A stretch of DNA of 50,116 nt from the NCBI GenBank assembly GCA_003554945.1, contig PWHN01000090.1, positions 1-50,116 on the forward strand. Reading direction: 5' to 3'. The notes under the pieces are model-generated. The model saw nothing but the letters and a program-made list of their open reading frames with translations. It was not told where the DNA came from and ran no database searches. Positions 43,352 to 50,116 of this stretch are shown piece after piece; positions within the stretch are counted from its first letter, which is position 1, and each line of letters starts with the position of its first letter. The DNA is from a bacterium. Its GTDB lineage: Bacteria > T1Sed10-126. A program made the position numbers and the translations under genes.

Positions 43352-44129
43352 GAGTCTTTTCACCCTCAACGCCGGGGCGAGAACCAAACCTTCTCTCCCG
43401 GCCTGTAAATTCTTCGATTGCCTTAAGATAGTCCAGCTTGCTAAAATCCGGCCAGAGTTTCTCAGAAAAATATAGTTCCGTATAGGCAAGCTGCCAGAGG
43501 AGAAAGTTAGAAATTCTTTTCTCCCCGCTCGTTCTGATCAAAAGATCAGGGTCGGGCAGACCGACCGTATCCAGATGTTTTTCCACCGTCTGTTCATCAA
43601 TTTCATCCGGAGAGATTTCGCCCGCTTCCGCGGCCGCTGCTATTTTTTGAGTCATTCGAACAATCTCATCACGGCCGCCGTAATTAAGAGCTACGTTAAG
43701 AGTGTAAGATTTTCCGGCAGCTGTGCGGCTTCGAGCCGTCTCCAGACTTTTTTGAACCCGTTCGGGAAAATCTTCAATCTTGCCTATAGTTTGAAACCTA
43801 ATTTCGTTTTCAACCAGTCGTTCAATTTCGCGATCAATAAATTCAACCAGCAGACTGAAGAGGGTATTAATTTCACGATTCGACCGGTTCCAATTTTCAG
43901 TGCTGAAAGCAAACAAGGTAAGTGTGTTTAAATTATTCACAGCGGAGCTAACTTCTACTATATCCCGAACGCGCTCGACCCCTTCACGATGCCCCCGGGT
44001 AAAATTTAAACCCTTTTTTTTAGCCCAGCGACCGTTGCCGTCCATAATAATCGCGACATGCCGCGGCAACTGATTTTTTTTGTTGAGACGTTCAATTGTC
44101 TTACCGAGGGACCCGGCGGCCGAAACCAT
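43344..44129 (-). CDS. uppS: Undecaprenyl diphosphate synthase
   Basis: 261 residues, cis-prenyltransferase. HVAIIMDGNGRWAKKKG with the catalytic Asp in the first P-loop, RGHREGVERVRDIVE, TLFAFSTENWNRS, ALNYGGRDEI, and the C-terminal PDLLIRTSGEKRISNFLLWQLAYTEL. It builds the C55 lipid carrier for peptidoglycan and surface glycans, using products of the MEP pathway encoded next door. It starts 2 nt after the frr stop. Confidence 0.96.
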   Translation of the reverse strand: MVSAAGSLGKTIERLNKKNQLPRHVAIIMDGNGRWAKKKGLNFTRGHREGVERVRDIVEVSSAVNNLNTLTLFAFSTENWNRSNREINTLFSLLVEFIDREIERLVENEIRFQTIGKIEDFPERVQKSLETARSRTAAGKSYTLNVALNYGGRDEIVRMTQKIAAAAEAGEISPDEIDEQTVEKHLDTVGLPDPDLLIRTSGEKRISNFLLWQLAYTELYFSEKLWPDFSKLDYLKAIEEFTGRERRFGSRPGVEGEKTRD

Positions 44130-44131
44130 TC

Positions 44132-44689
44132 TTAAAAGGACATGATCTCTTCTGTCTTTTTATCGAGCATGTCCTCAAGAAGGTCTTCGTATTTGCTAAT
44201 AATATCCTGGATATTTTCCCGGGCACGGTGGGCGTCATCTTCTGAGATTTCCCCTTCGGATTCCAATAAATCAATCTCGTCGCGGGCTTCACGCCGTATT
44301 TTACGCAGCGCTATTTTTCCTTCCTCAACATACCCCTTAACTACGTCACGCAGCTCTTCGCGTCTCTCCCCAGTTAAATCAGGCATGTTGATGCGAATTA
44401 TATTTCCGTCGTTATTCGGAGTTAACCCTAGATCTGAGTCGAGTATACCCTTCTCGATGTCCTCCAGCGAGCCTTTGTCGTACGGCTTAATAACAACCTG
44501 TTTGGCGTCAAGAATCTGAATCTTCGCCAGTTGATTTAAAGGGGTGGGGCTACCGTAATAGTCAACGGTTATTCCCTCAAACATATCCGGCGTTGCTCTG
44601 CCCGTTCGAACAGTTTTGAAGTCATTTTTTACCGCTCGCACCGCCTTTTTCATCTTCTCCTCGGTCTCTCTATAAACTGAGTCAAGCAT
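44132..44689 (-). CDS. frr: Ribosome recycling factor
   Basis: 185 residues from ATG 44689, the standard length; GGGAGAGG lies just upstream and a TTG six codons earlier is part of that site. Motifs VRTGRATPDMFEGITVDYYGSPTPLNQLA, PYDKGSLEDIEKGI, IIRINMPDLTGERREEL and the C-terminal three-helix bundle are complete. It splits post-termination ribosomes together with EF-G. The pyrH stop lies 3 nt inside the start of this gene's coding region. Confidence 0.96.
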   Translation of the reverse strand: MLDSVYRETEEKMKKAVRAVKNDFKTVRTGRATPDMFEGITVDYYGSPTPLNQLAKIQILDAKQVVIKPYDKGSLEDIEKGILDSDLGLTPNNDGNIIRINMPDLTGERREELRDVVKGYVEEGKIALRKIRREARDEIDLLESEGEISEDDAHRARENIQDIISKYEDLLEDMLDKKTEEIMSF

Positions 44690-45428
44690 CTTTATCCTCT
44701 CCCTCAATAAGTGTGCCTACCTTTTCACCCTTGACGACCGCCTTGAGATTACCGCTTTTTTTCAAGTTAAAGACGATAACGGGCAGGTTATTGTCCCGAC
44801 AGAGCGAGGTCGCCGTTAAATCCATTACGCGTAGATTTTTATTAACCGCTTCCATATAAGTCAACCGGTGGTAAAACTTGGCGTCGGAATATTTTTCAGG
44901 ATCTCGATCGTAAACACCATCAACCCGGGTTGCCTTCAGAAGAACCTCTGAATTTGTCTCCAGCGCCCGCAAGACCCCGGCAGTATCGGTTGTAAAGTAG
45001 GGATGTCCGGTACCGGCGACGACAATATTGATCCCCCCGGTTTCAAGGTTGCCAATTGCACGCTCACTGGAAAAAGACTCTCCAATTGCCTCGATTTCAA
45101 GGGCGCTGAAAAGCTTGACCTGACAACCTCTCGTCTGCAGAGCTTCGCTAAGTGCAAGTCCGTTTAAGACAGTAGCCATCATACCCATGTGATCGCCACA
45201 AATTCGGTCAACACCCTGTTCCACGCCGGAGAGTCCACGGAATATGTTCCCACCGCCGGGCACAATGGTCAACTCCACACCAGCTTTGCTCAGCTCGGAG
45301 ATCTGATCGGCTATCGCACCCAGCACCGCGTGGTCTATACCATGCCCCTTATCTCCCTGCAGTATCTCACCGCTGAGCTTTAGCGCCGCCCGTTTAAAAC
45401 GGTAAGCAGGAGATTCGGAGTTAGCCAA
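44682..45428 (-). CDS. pyrH: UMP kinase
   Basis: About 248 residues. Amino acid kinase fold: AALKLSGEILQGDKGHGID, IVPGGGNIFRG, DHMGMMATVLNGLAL, ETGGINIVVAGTGHPYFTTDTAGVLRALE, LLKATRVDGVYDRDP and VMDLTATSLCRDNNLPVIVFNL. It makes UDP from UMP. There is no ATG; I chose a TTG at 45428 that overlaps tsf by 8 nt, because homology begins at about residue 10 from there. Its ribosome site is weak, so translation may be coupled to tsf. Confidence 0.93.
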   Translation of the reverse strand: MANSESPAYRFKRAALKLSGEILQGDKGHGIDHAVLGAIADQISELSKAGVELTIVPGGGNIFRGLSGVEQGVDRICGDHMGMMATVLNGLALSEALQTRGCQVKLFSALEIEAIGESFSSERAIGNLETGGINIVVAGTGHPYFTTDTAGVLRALETNSEVLLKATRVDGVYDRDPEKYSDAKFYHRLTYMEAVNKNLRVMDLTATSLCRDNNLPVIVFNLKKSGNLKAVVKGEKVGTLIEGEDKDA

Positions 45429-46074
45429 TCTCTTCAACAACCTCAGCAGCAAAATCTTCCTCTTCAACGTCAATACCTTCGCCGACTTCATAACGCTCGA
45501 ATCGTCGGATCTCTATGTTCTCATCAAACTCAGCGATCGTTTCGTCCAGCAAGTCAGCGATTGTCTTGTCTGCGTCATCAATGTAAGGCTGGTCGAGCAA
45601 AACCTGTTTCTGGAAGAACTGTTTTTCCAGTTTTCCTTCCATAATTTGTTCCTGCACGTGCTCCGGTTTTCCTTCGAGTTCCCCACTCATCTGCTCGGCA
45701 ATAATCTCTTTTTCAGCAGCAAGTTTTTCCTCGGGAACTTCCTCACGGGAGACGTAACTAGGCGCCTGGGCGGCAATCTGCATCGCCACCTCAGTGGCAA
45801 AGTCTTGAAACGCCTCGTTTTTAGCAACAAAATCTGTCTCCGAGTTGACTTCAACGATTACTCCAATGTTATTGTTAAAATGGACGTAGGAGCCGATAGT
45901 CCCCTCGGCGGCTACTCTCCCTTTCGCCTGCGCTTCTTCAAGACCACGCTTGCGCAGCAAATCCATCGCTTCCTCAATATCACCGTCAGTATCCTTCAGC
46001 GCCTGTTTGCAGTCCATAATACCGGCGCCGGTCTGATCTCTTAATTCCTTAACTTCAGTTGCTGATATGCTCAA
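45421..46074 (-). CDS. tsf: Elongation factor Ts (short form)
   Basis: 217 residues from a TTG at 46074 with AAGGAG 9 nt upstream. N-terminal UBA-like domain VKELRDQTGAGIMDCKQALKDTDGDIEEAMDLLRKRG with the EF-Tu contact TDFVAKNEAFQDFA following in the core. It has a single core subdomain like other short EF-Ts, ending in a strongly acidic tail. Guanine nucleotide exchange factor for EF-Tu. Part of the rpsB-tsf-pyrH-frr transcript. Confidence 0.96.
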   Translation of the reverse strand: MSISATEVKELRDQTGAGIMDCKQALKDTDGDIEEAMDLLRKRGLEEAQAKGRVAAEGTIGSYVHFNNNIGVIVEVNSETDFVAKNEAFQDFATEVAMQIAAQAPSYVSREEVPEEKLAAEKEIIAEQMSGELEGKPEHVQEQIMEGKLEKQFFQKQVLLDQPYIDDADKTIADLLDETIAEFDENIEIRRFERYEVGEGIDVEEEDFAAEVVEEIG

Positions 46075-46108
46075 TGTACGTCACTCCTTATCTGTGATTC
46101 TGGGTGTT

Positions 46109-47095
46109 TTACTCTGATGCAGTCGCCTCGGCGGCCACCTTTTCTTCTGCTGCTTCAGCCTCTTCTTCCTCAGCGGATTCTTCTTCGGATTCTACTTCTG
46201 CGTCCTCGTCTTCGTCAGCCGCGGTCTCTTCCGCGGACTCTGTGTCCTCGCTGGCCGTTTCGCTTTCAGCATCCGGGTCAGTTATCGCATCGGCGGCTGT
46301 CTCGAGTTCGGGTTCGTCGCCCGGCTCAATTATTTCAGCTCCTTTGGCAATTTCTTCTTCATCAAGCTCTTCAGCCTGGAGAGCTGCTTTTTCTTCAGCC
46401 AGCCGCTTATCTCGTATTTCGCGGCCTTCGATGACTGCGTCGGCCATCAATTCACTATACAACCCAAGGGCACGAATTGCGTCATCATTACCGGGAATAC
46501 CGTAATCTGCAAGGTCTGGATCACAATTAGTGTCCAGAATTCCGATCACCGGTATATCCAGCTTACGCGCCTCACGCACAGCTATTTCTTCACGTGTTAT
46601 ATCGAGAACATAGAGCATGTCGGGCAGGCGATCCATATCTCGAATCCCTTCAAGGTTACGATTCAATCGCTCCTTCTCACGCTGTTTTCGGCGCGCTTCC
46701 CGGTTGGATAGACGATCCATAATGTTTTCTTCTTCCATCCGCTCCAGCTCTTTTAATTTATCCACACTTTTACGAATCGTCTTGAAGTTGGTAAGTGTGC
46801 CTCCCAGCCAGCGGCGGTTGACATAAGGCATGCCACAGCGGCGAGCGTGCTCTTCTACCGAGTCGGCCGCCTGCCGCTTTGTCCCAACAAACAATAGCGT
46901 CTCACCGTCGGCAATACGCTGAGTGACCATTTCAGTTACGGTCCTGACCGCCTCAATAGTCTGTTCCAGGTCGATTATATGAACCCCTTTGCGTTGGGTG
47001 AAGATGTAGGGATCCATCTTGGGGTTCCACCGGCGGGGCTGGTGTCCAAAGTGAACACCGGTTTCAAGCAAACGTTTCATGGGTACTTCAATCAT
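46109..47095 (-). CDS. rpsB: Ribosomal protein S2 with acidic C-terminal extension
   Basis: 328 residues from ATG 47095 (GGAGGT 7 nt upstream; a TTG at 47110 lies in that site). The first ~230 residues are normal S2: LLETGVHFGHQPRRWNPKMDPYIFTQRKGVHIIDLEQT, LFVGTKRQAADSVEEHA, RWLGGTLTNFKTI, PDMLYVLDITREEIAVREARKLDIPVIGILDTNCDPD. About 95 residues of almost pure Glu/Asp/Ala/Ser follow, with runs such as EESAEEEEAEAAEEK. Such acidic tails occur on S2 in halophiles and some other bacteria. It heads the translation operon and its leader may bind S2 itself. Confidence 0.96.
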   Translation of the reverse strand: MIEVPMKRLLETGVHFGHQPRRWNPKMDPYIFTQRKGVHIIDLEQTIEAVRTVTEMVTQRIADGETLLFVGTKRQAADSVEEHARRCGMPYVNRRWLGGTLTNFKTIRKSVDKLKELERMEEENIMDRLSNREARRKQREKERLNRNLEGIRDMDRLPDMLYVLDITREEIAVREARKLDIPVIGILDTNCDPDLADYGIPGNDDAIRALGLYSELMADAVIEGREIRDKRLAEEKAALQAEELDEEEIAKGAEIIEPGDEPELETAADAITDPDAESETASEDTESAEETAADEDEDAEVESEEESAEEEEAEAAEEKVAAEATASE

Positions 47096-47143
47096 CTTAA
47101 CTACCTCCAAATGGTTATGCTTCCGCTTCCTTCTTGAAACGAA

Positions 47144-47193
47144 CCCGGCACTCTATCAAGTGGCGGGCACCACGTTCCAAATCCAGAAACGTG
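47144..47193 (-). promoter_or_regulatory. Structured 5' leader of rpsB (possible S2 autoregulatory RNA)
   Basis: Two hairpins follow each other on the minus strand before the rpsB ribosome site: CACGTTTC/GGAACGTG (47193-47171, seven of eight pairs) and CCCGCCACT/AGTGCCGGG (47167-47144, one internal mismatch). A TTGACA that could be a -35 box lies at 47272-47267, but I see no good -10 at the right distance. Feedback by S2 on its own leader is known in other bacteria; here it is inference. Confidence 0.45.
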
Positions 47194-47279
47194 CAATTTT
47201 AATTTATGTTAAAGGTTAATTCGAGCTAATTATTTTAACAGAAAGTCAGAAAAGAAAAAATATACTTGTCAAAAAGTAC

Positions 47280-47318
47280 AAAAAAAAGCCCCAAAGGGAT
47301 TAACTAACCTTTGGGGCT
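47280..47318 (-). terminator. Intrinsic terminator downstream of tRNA-Gly
   Basis: A perfect 11-bp stem AGCCCCAAAGG/CCTTTGGGGCT (47287-47297 with 47308-47318), 10-nt loop, followed on the minus strand by seven to eight T's. It closes the tRNA-Gly transcript and insulates the rpsB operon just downstream. About 150 nt between tRNA and terminator hold no gene. Confidence 0.9.
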
Positions 47319-47468
47319 CATGAGATGAAGATATAATAAATAAATGAGACACACGAGTAAACAACCGCACTGTAAACTTGCGGCTTCAATCTCTATTATC
47401 GAACTTTTCACAGATGACATTAGAAACTTTTTTAGGGGAGCTTGTATGTCTCTTTAAAAACAAGCAAG

Positions 47469-47539
47469 AGCGGGCGACGGGAATCGAACCCGCATTACCA
47501 GCTTGGGAAGCTGGGGTTCTACCATTGAACTACGCCCGC
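47469..47539 (-). tRNA. tRNA-Gly, anticodon CCC
   Basis: Full cloverleaf on the minus strand: acceptor GCGGGCG/CGCCCGC, D-arm GTTC...GAAC, anticodon arm CCAGC-TTCCCAA-GCTGG giving anticodon CCC (codon GGG), T-arm GCGGG-TTCGATT-CCCGT with one G-T pair. Discriminator base T; the CCA end is not encoded. Confidence 0.95.
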
Positions 47540-47695
47540 AAAAGTTCAGCTTAAAGACAACCACAATATATTTTTAGTGATTTCTGGCGGATTTGCAAGG
47601 TAGTATTTCCCTTCACATAAATTTAGCCATGATTTAAAATTGTTGCAAACTACTTCTCAAGGTTTTGAAATGACCCTGATTGTGAGAGTTTATCA

Positions 47696-48796
47696 ATGAA
47701 TTGGTTCCCTAAAACCGGTTTCGCTCTGTTTTTAGTCCTGCTTTTTATGTTTTCGCCGGTCAGCGGATTCGCCGGCGAGATGCAGACAGTAATCTTTGAA
47801 GTTCAAGAAGTATTGGAACAACCGGCAACCGCAACCGATACGGGAACTGTTCGCGCTGTACTCGAATTCAAAAGTGGCCGGGACCGGGGAGACACCCACC
47901 TTTCCCAGAGACACCAGTGGGGGGAGCCAAACTACGACAAAAATATCTTTGAAGGGGCGCAGTTTGTAGGACAGGTCGAATACAGAAACGATGAGCGGCG
48001 GCGTGTCAGGGTGGGTGAACGGCGGCGCGAAGACGGGCTACTTATTCTTTTCCTGGTGCTTTCGCTTTTATTATTCATAATCGGTCGCTGGCAGGGACTC
48101 ATAGGACTGCTTTCGGCCGTATTAACCGCTGTCTTGCTCTTTTACATACTCTTCCCAATAATTAGTACCCCGACCCTCATACTACCACTGGCCGTATTAA
48201 TCTGTCTGCTTACCGCTGGCTTTACTTTTGCGTTTGTCACTGATTTTCAGCGCCCGGCCGGACCGGCAATTATTTCTATCGTCCTGACCTTAATAATTAT
48301 TTTCCCCCTTACTATCTGGGGGCTCGGTTTCCTCCACCTTGACTCTTCTCTTGCCCGACACAGCCGCATGATTTTGACCTGGGTTCACAGAACCCCCGGG
48401 CTGCAACCGGGCGACCTCTGGCGCTTGATAGCCACCGGTATTGTTCTTAGCGCTCTTGGCGCCATCATGGATGTCATAATTGTTATAAGCTCAACAATTG
48501 ACGAGATAGTGCGCGACAACCTATCCATTACTTTTACCGAAGCTTTTGCCAGCGGCCAGCGGGTTGGACGGCAGATTCTTTCTACCATGGTCAACACGCT
48601 TGTCTTCGCTTATTTAGGTGCTCTTCTCCCTTTGATGCTTGCCATACGTGTATTTGACCTCGACTGGCTTCGATTTTTAAATTACAACTTTATCGGGATT
48701 GAAATTCTGCGGCTTACAGTTGGTCTTTTCGGACTCGCCATCGTAATCCCCATAACTTCGTCGGTCTCCGCCTGGTGGTGTTCCAGCTTTGAATAA
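47696..48796 (+). CDS. YibE/F-family membrane protein, first of a tandem pair
   Basis: 366 residues. A signal peptide (FALFLVLLFMFSPVSGFAG) leads a periplasmic domain of about 80 residues, then seven or so membrane segments from about residue 115. The family signature is VLSALGAIMDVIIVISSTIDEIV then SGQRVGRQILSTMVNTLVFAYLGALLPLML. YibE/F proteins are common in Firmicutes but have no proven function; a transport role is assumed. ATG 47696 has only a weak ribosome site; TTGCAA (47644) and TGAAAT (47667) spaced by 17 nt may be the promoter. The next gene overlaps by 8 nt. Confidence 0.82.
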   Translation: MNWFPKTGFALFLVLLFMFSPVSGFAGEMQTVIFEVQEVLEQPATATDTGTVRAVLEFKSGRDRGDTHLSQRHQWGEPNYDKNIFEGAQFVGQVEYRNDERRRVRVGERRREDGLLILFLVLSLLLFIIGRWQGLIGLLSAVLTAVLLFYILFPIISTPTLILPLAVLICLLTAGFTFAFVTDFQRPAGPAIISIVLTLIIIFPLTIWGLGFLHLDSSLARHSRMILTWVHRTPGLQPGDLWRLIATGIVLSALGAIMDVIIVISSTIDEIVRDNLSITFTEAFASGQRVGRQILSTMVNTLVFAYLGALLPLMLAIRVFDLDWLRFLNYNFIGIEILRLTVGLFGLAIVIPITSSVSAWWCSSFE

Positions 48797-49937
48797 AAAA
48801 ATAGTTGTTCTCTCGCTACTTTTTGTAGTGCTTTTAGGTTTACCTCTATCAGCTGAGGCCAGTTCCCCAAAACGGGGCAACTATGTTCCGGCTGATCTCG
48901 ACGTCAGGGGCCATCCTTTCGTTGCCGAATTAGAGACAGACCGCCAGTATTTTGAAGGTCGTTTACTGCAAGAAGAGGAGGATCACTGGCTGGTAGAGGT
49001 CCAGACACCCGAAGAAACTATCACAACTTCTATCCCTACCGATCGTATCGACCTGCCGGAGGAGCTGCTTGTTTCAGGAACATCGCTTATCCTACAGCGG
49101 TCCCCAGACGACCCTCAACGATTTCTCTTCATTGATTTTAACCGTAATTACCGCTACCTCCTGCTCATACTTTTAGGTCTACTCACCTCTATAGTCGTCG
49201 GAGGCTGGCGAACAACCCGCTCTTTGATAGGTCTTGCTGTTGGGCTGATCTACTTTTTCCTTTTCTTGATCCCCCGAATTCAGACCGGCAGTCCAATCAT
49301 ACTGGAAATGACGTTTTTTTATTTTATCGTTGCTTTGCTCGTATTACCGGCAGCGCTTGGTTTCAACAAGAAGGCGATCTCCGCCGTTCTGACAACTGTC
49401 TGCACGGGCGGTATAGCCTTACTGGTCTTTTATGTTGCAGTTTACTGGCTTTCCATATCCGGGCTCAGCGAGGAAGTCACACACGTCCTGGATTACGCAC
49501 GCCGCTACTTTCCCCACCGGCTCGCCGACATTAATCTCTTCACCCTTGTCATTGGTGGTGGGCTCGTTGGAATTCTCGGCGTTGTTCTCGATGTTAGTGT
49601 TGACGTCACCTCCTCGGCCGCCGAGATAGCTGAGCGGCGCCCCGACCTCTCTTTCACTGAACTGTTAACAAGGGTCACCACCGTCAGCCGACGTCTGCTG
49701 GGCACTATGTGCAACACTCTGCTACTGGCCTATCTCGGTACCGACCTGCTGTTGCTCTTCAGTCTTTATCTGCTCCCCGAAACCTTTCGCTACCAGCTCA
49801 ACCGGGAACTTATGGCCGTCGCCGTTGTTCGCGGCCTTGGTGGCGCACTTGGTTTTATCTTCGCCGTTCCACTGGCCATTAGCTTCTACTCCCTTTTCTT
49901 CCGTCCCACCGCCGATAAACCACCCCCACCCGAATAA
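48789..49937 (+). CDS. YibE/F-family membrane protein, second of a tandem pair
   Basis: 382 residues from a TTG at 48789 that overlaps the first gene by 8 nt. Signal peptide ending in SAEASS, a periplasmic beta-rich domain (about 30-115) and seven or eight membrane segments. Signature GGGLVGILGVVLDVSVDVTSSAAEIAE then VSRRLLGTMCNTLLLAYLGTDLLLLF parallels the first gene, so the pair are diverged duplicates. The proline-rich end (KPPPPE) is soluble. A two-subunit complex is likely from the overlap and pairing; the cargo is unknown. Confidence 0.82.
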   Translation: MNKKIVVLSLLFVVLLGLPLSAEASSPKRGNYVPADLDVRGHPFVAELETDRQYFEGRLLQEEEDHWLVEVQTPEETITTSIPTDRIDLPEELLVSGTSLILQRSPDDPQRFLFIDFNRNYRYLLLILLGLLTSIVVGGWRTTRSLIGLAVGLIYFFLFLIPRIQTGSPIILEMTFFYFIVALLVLPAALGFNKKAISAVLTTVCTGGIALLVFYVAVYWLSISGLSEEVTHVLDYARRYFPHRLADINLFTLVIGGGLVGILGVVLDVSVDVTSSAAEIAERRPDLSFTELLTRVTTVSRRLLGTMCNTLLLAYLGTDLLLLFSLYLLPETFRYQLNRELMAVAVVRGLGGALGFIFAVPLAISFYSLFFRPTADKPPPPE

Positions 49938-49995
49938 TTCCCAAATTTCGGCAGTTTAAGACAGAAAATATATAATCCTGCGGTAAAGTCTCCTC

Positions 49996-50116
49996 GGCTC
50001 TATTGAAATCCTTTTTGCTATCTTAGAGCAATTGATTAGTGCTACCTTTTAAAAATATCCATACGCTTTGCCTGGGCTACTCAAAGGTGTTTGACGGATT
50101 TATAGCTGGCAATAGA
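49996..50116 (+). mobile_element. Left end of an element sharing the MITE terminus, cut by the window edge
   Basis: GGCTCTATTGAAATCCTT at 49996-50013 is identical to the terminal repeat of the 66-bp element at 41352. About 60 bp further on, GCCTGGGCTACTCAAAGG (about 50070-50087) matches the inner part of that element. No transposase reading frame is visible before the window ends. Confidence 0.6.

Noticed and set aside
46104-46505. 133-codon plus-strand serine-rich frame
   Set aside because: It is the antisense of the Glu/Asp-rich S2 tail; composition explains the long open frame.

Overview
The window reads as chromosome of a diderm (outer-membrane-bearing) Firmicute, most likely a halophile of the Halanaerobiales type. 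Three things point there. (1) A Gram-positive style PolC sits in the classic Firmicute block rpsB-tsf-pyrH-frr-uppS-cdsA-dxr-rseP-ispG-proS-polC. (2) A complete early lipid A / outer-membrane block is present: bamA, two OmpH/Skp proteins, lpxD, an lpxC-fabZ fusion, lpxA and lpxI. (3) Proteins are acidic, including a very acidic tail on ribosomal protein S2. The genus is inference; no rRNA is present.

Layout. 1-5270: a partial AAA ATPase, a GT4 glycosyltransferase carrying an in-frame insert of palindromic repeat DNA, then a plus-strand cassette of polysaccharide deacetylase, formyltransferase and transglutaminase-like protein (surface glycan work). 5270-11420: asnB and uvrA separated by repeat-rich spacers. 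11424-15133: a split transketolase followed by three genes that align with the cytochrome c maturation ABC proteins CcmA, CcmB and CcmC but have lost the ATPase motifs and the CcmC haem motifs. 15255-17889: divergent polysaccharide deacetylase and an S41 protease with a duplicated N-terminal unit. 18135-28296: the lpx/bam operon, ending in a HAD phosphatase-like gene and a FapA-family gene. 28300-31100: small membrane ORF and a hipBA toxin-antitoxin locus with two operators and a frameshifted hipA. 31095-38245: thiD, polC and proS, the last two flanked by inverted copies of a composite repeat. 38906-47095: the isoprenoid / phospholipid / translation block, with a 66-bp MITE-like element. 47280-47539: tRNA-Gly and its terminator. 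47696-49937: two tandem YibE/F membrane proteins. The window ends in a second copy of the MITE-type terminus.

The most notable points are the motif-less CcmABC-like locus, a PolC whose proofreading domain has lost two catalytic residues, and a family of composite modular repeats in the spacers, one type of which lies inside a coding region. Genes are tightly packed: ATGA 4-nt overlaps and a recurrent 8-nt NTG-to-TAR overlap join many pairs, so most minus-strand blocks are probably polycistronic. All family assignments come from reading motifs by eye; no database search was run.
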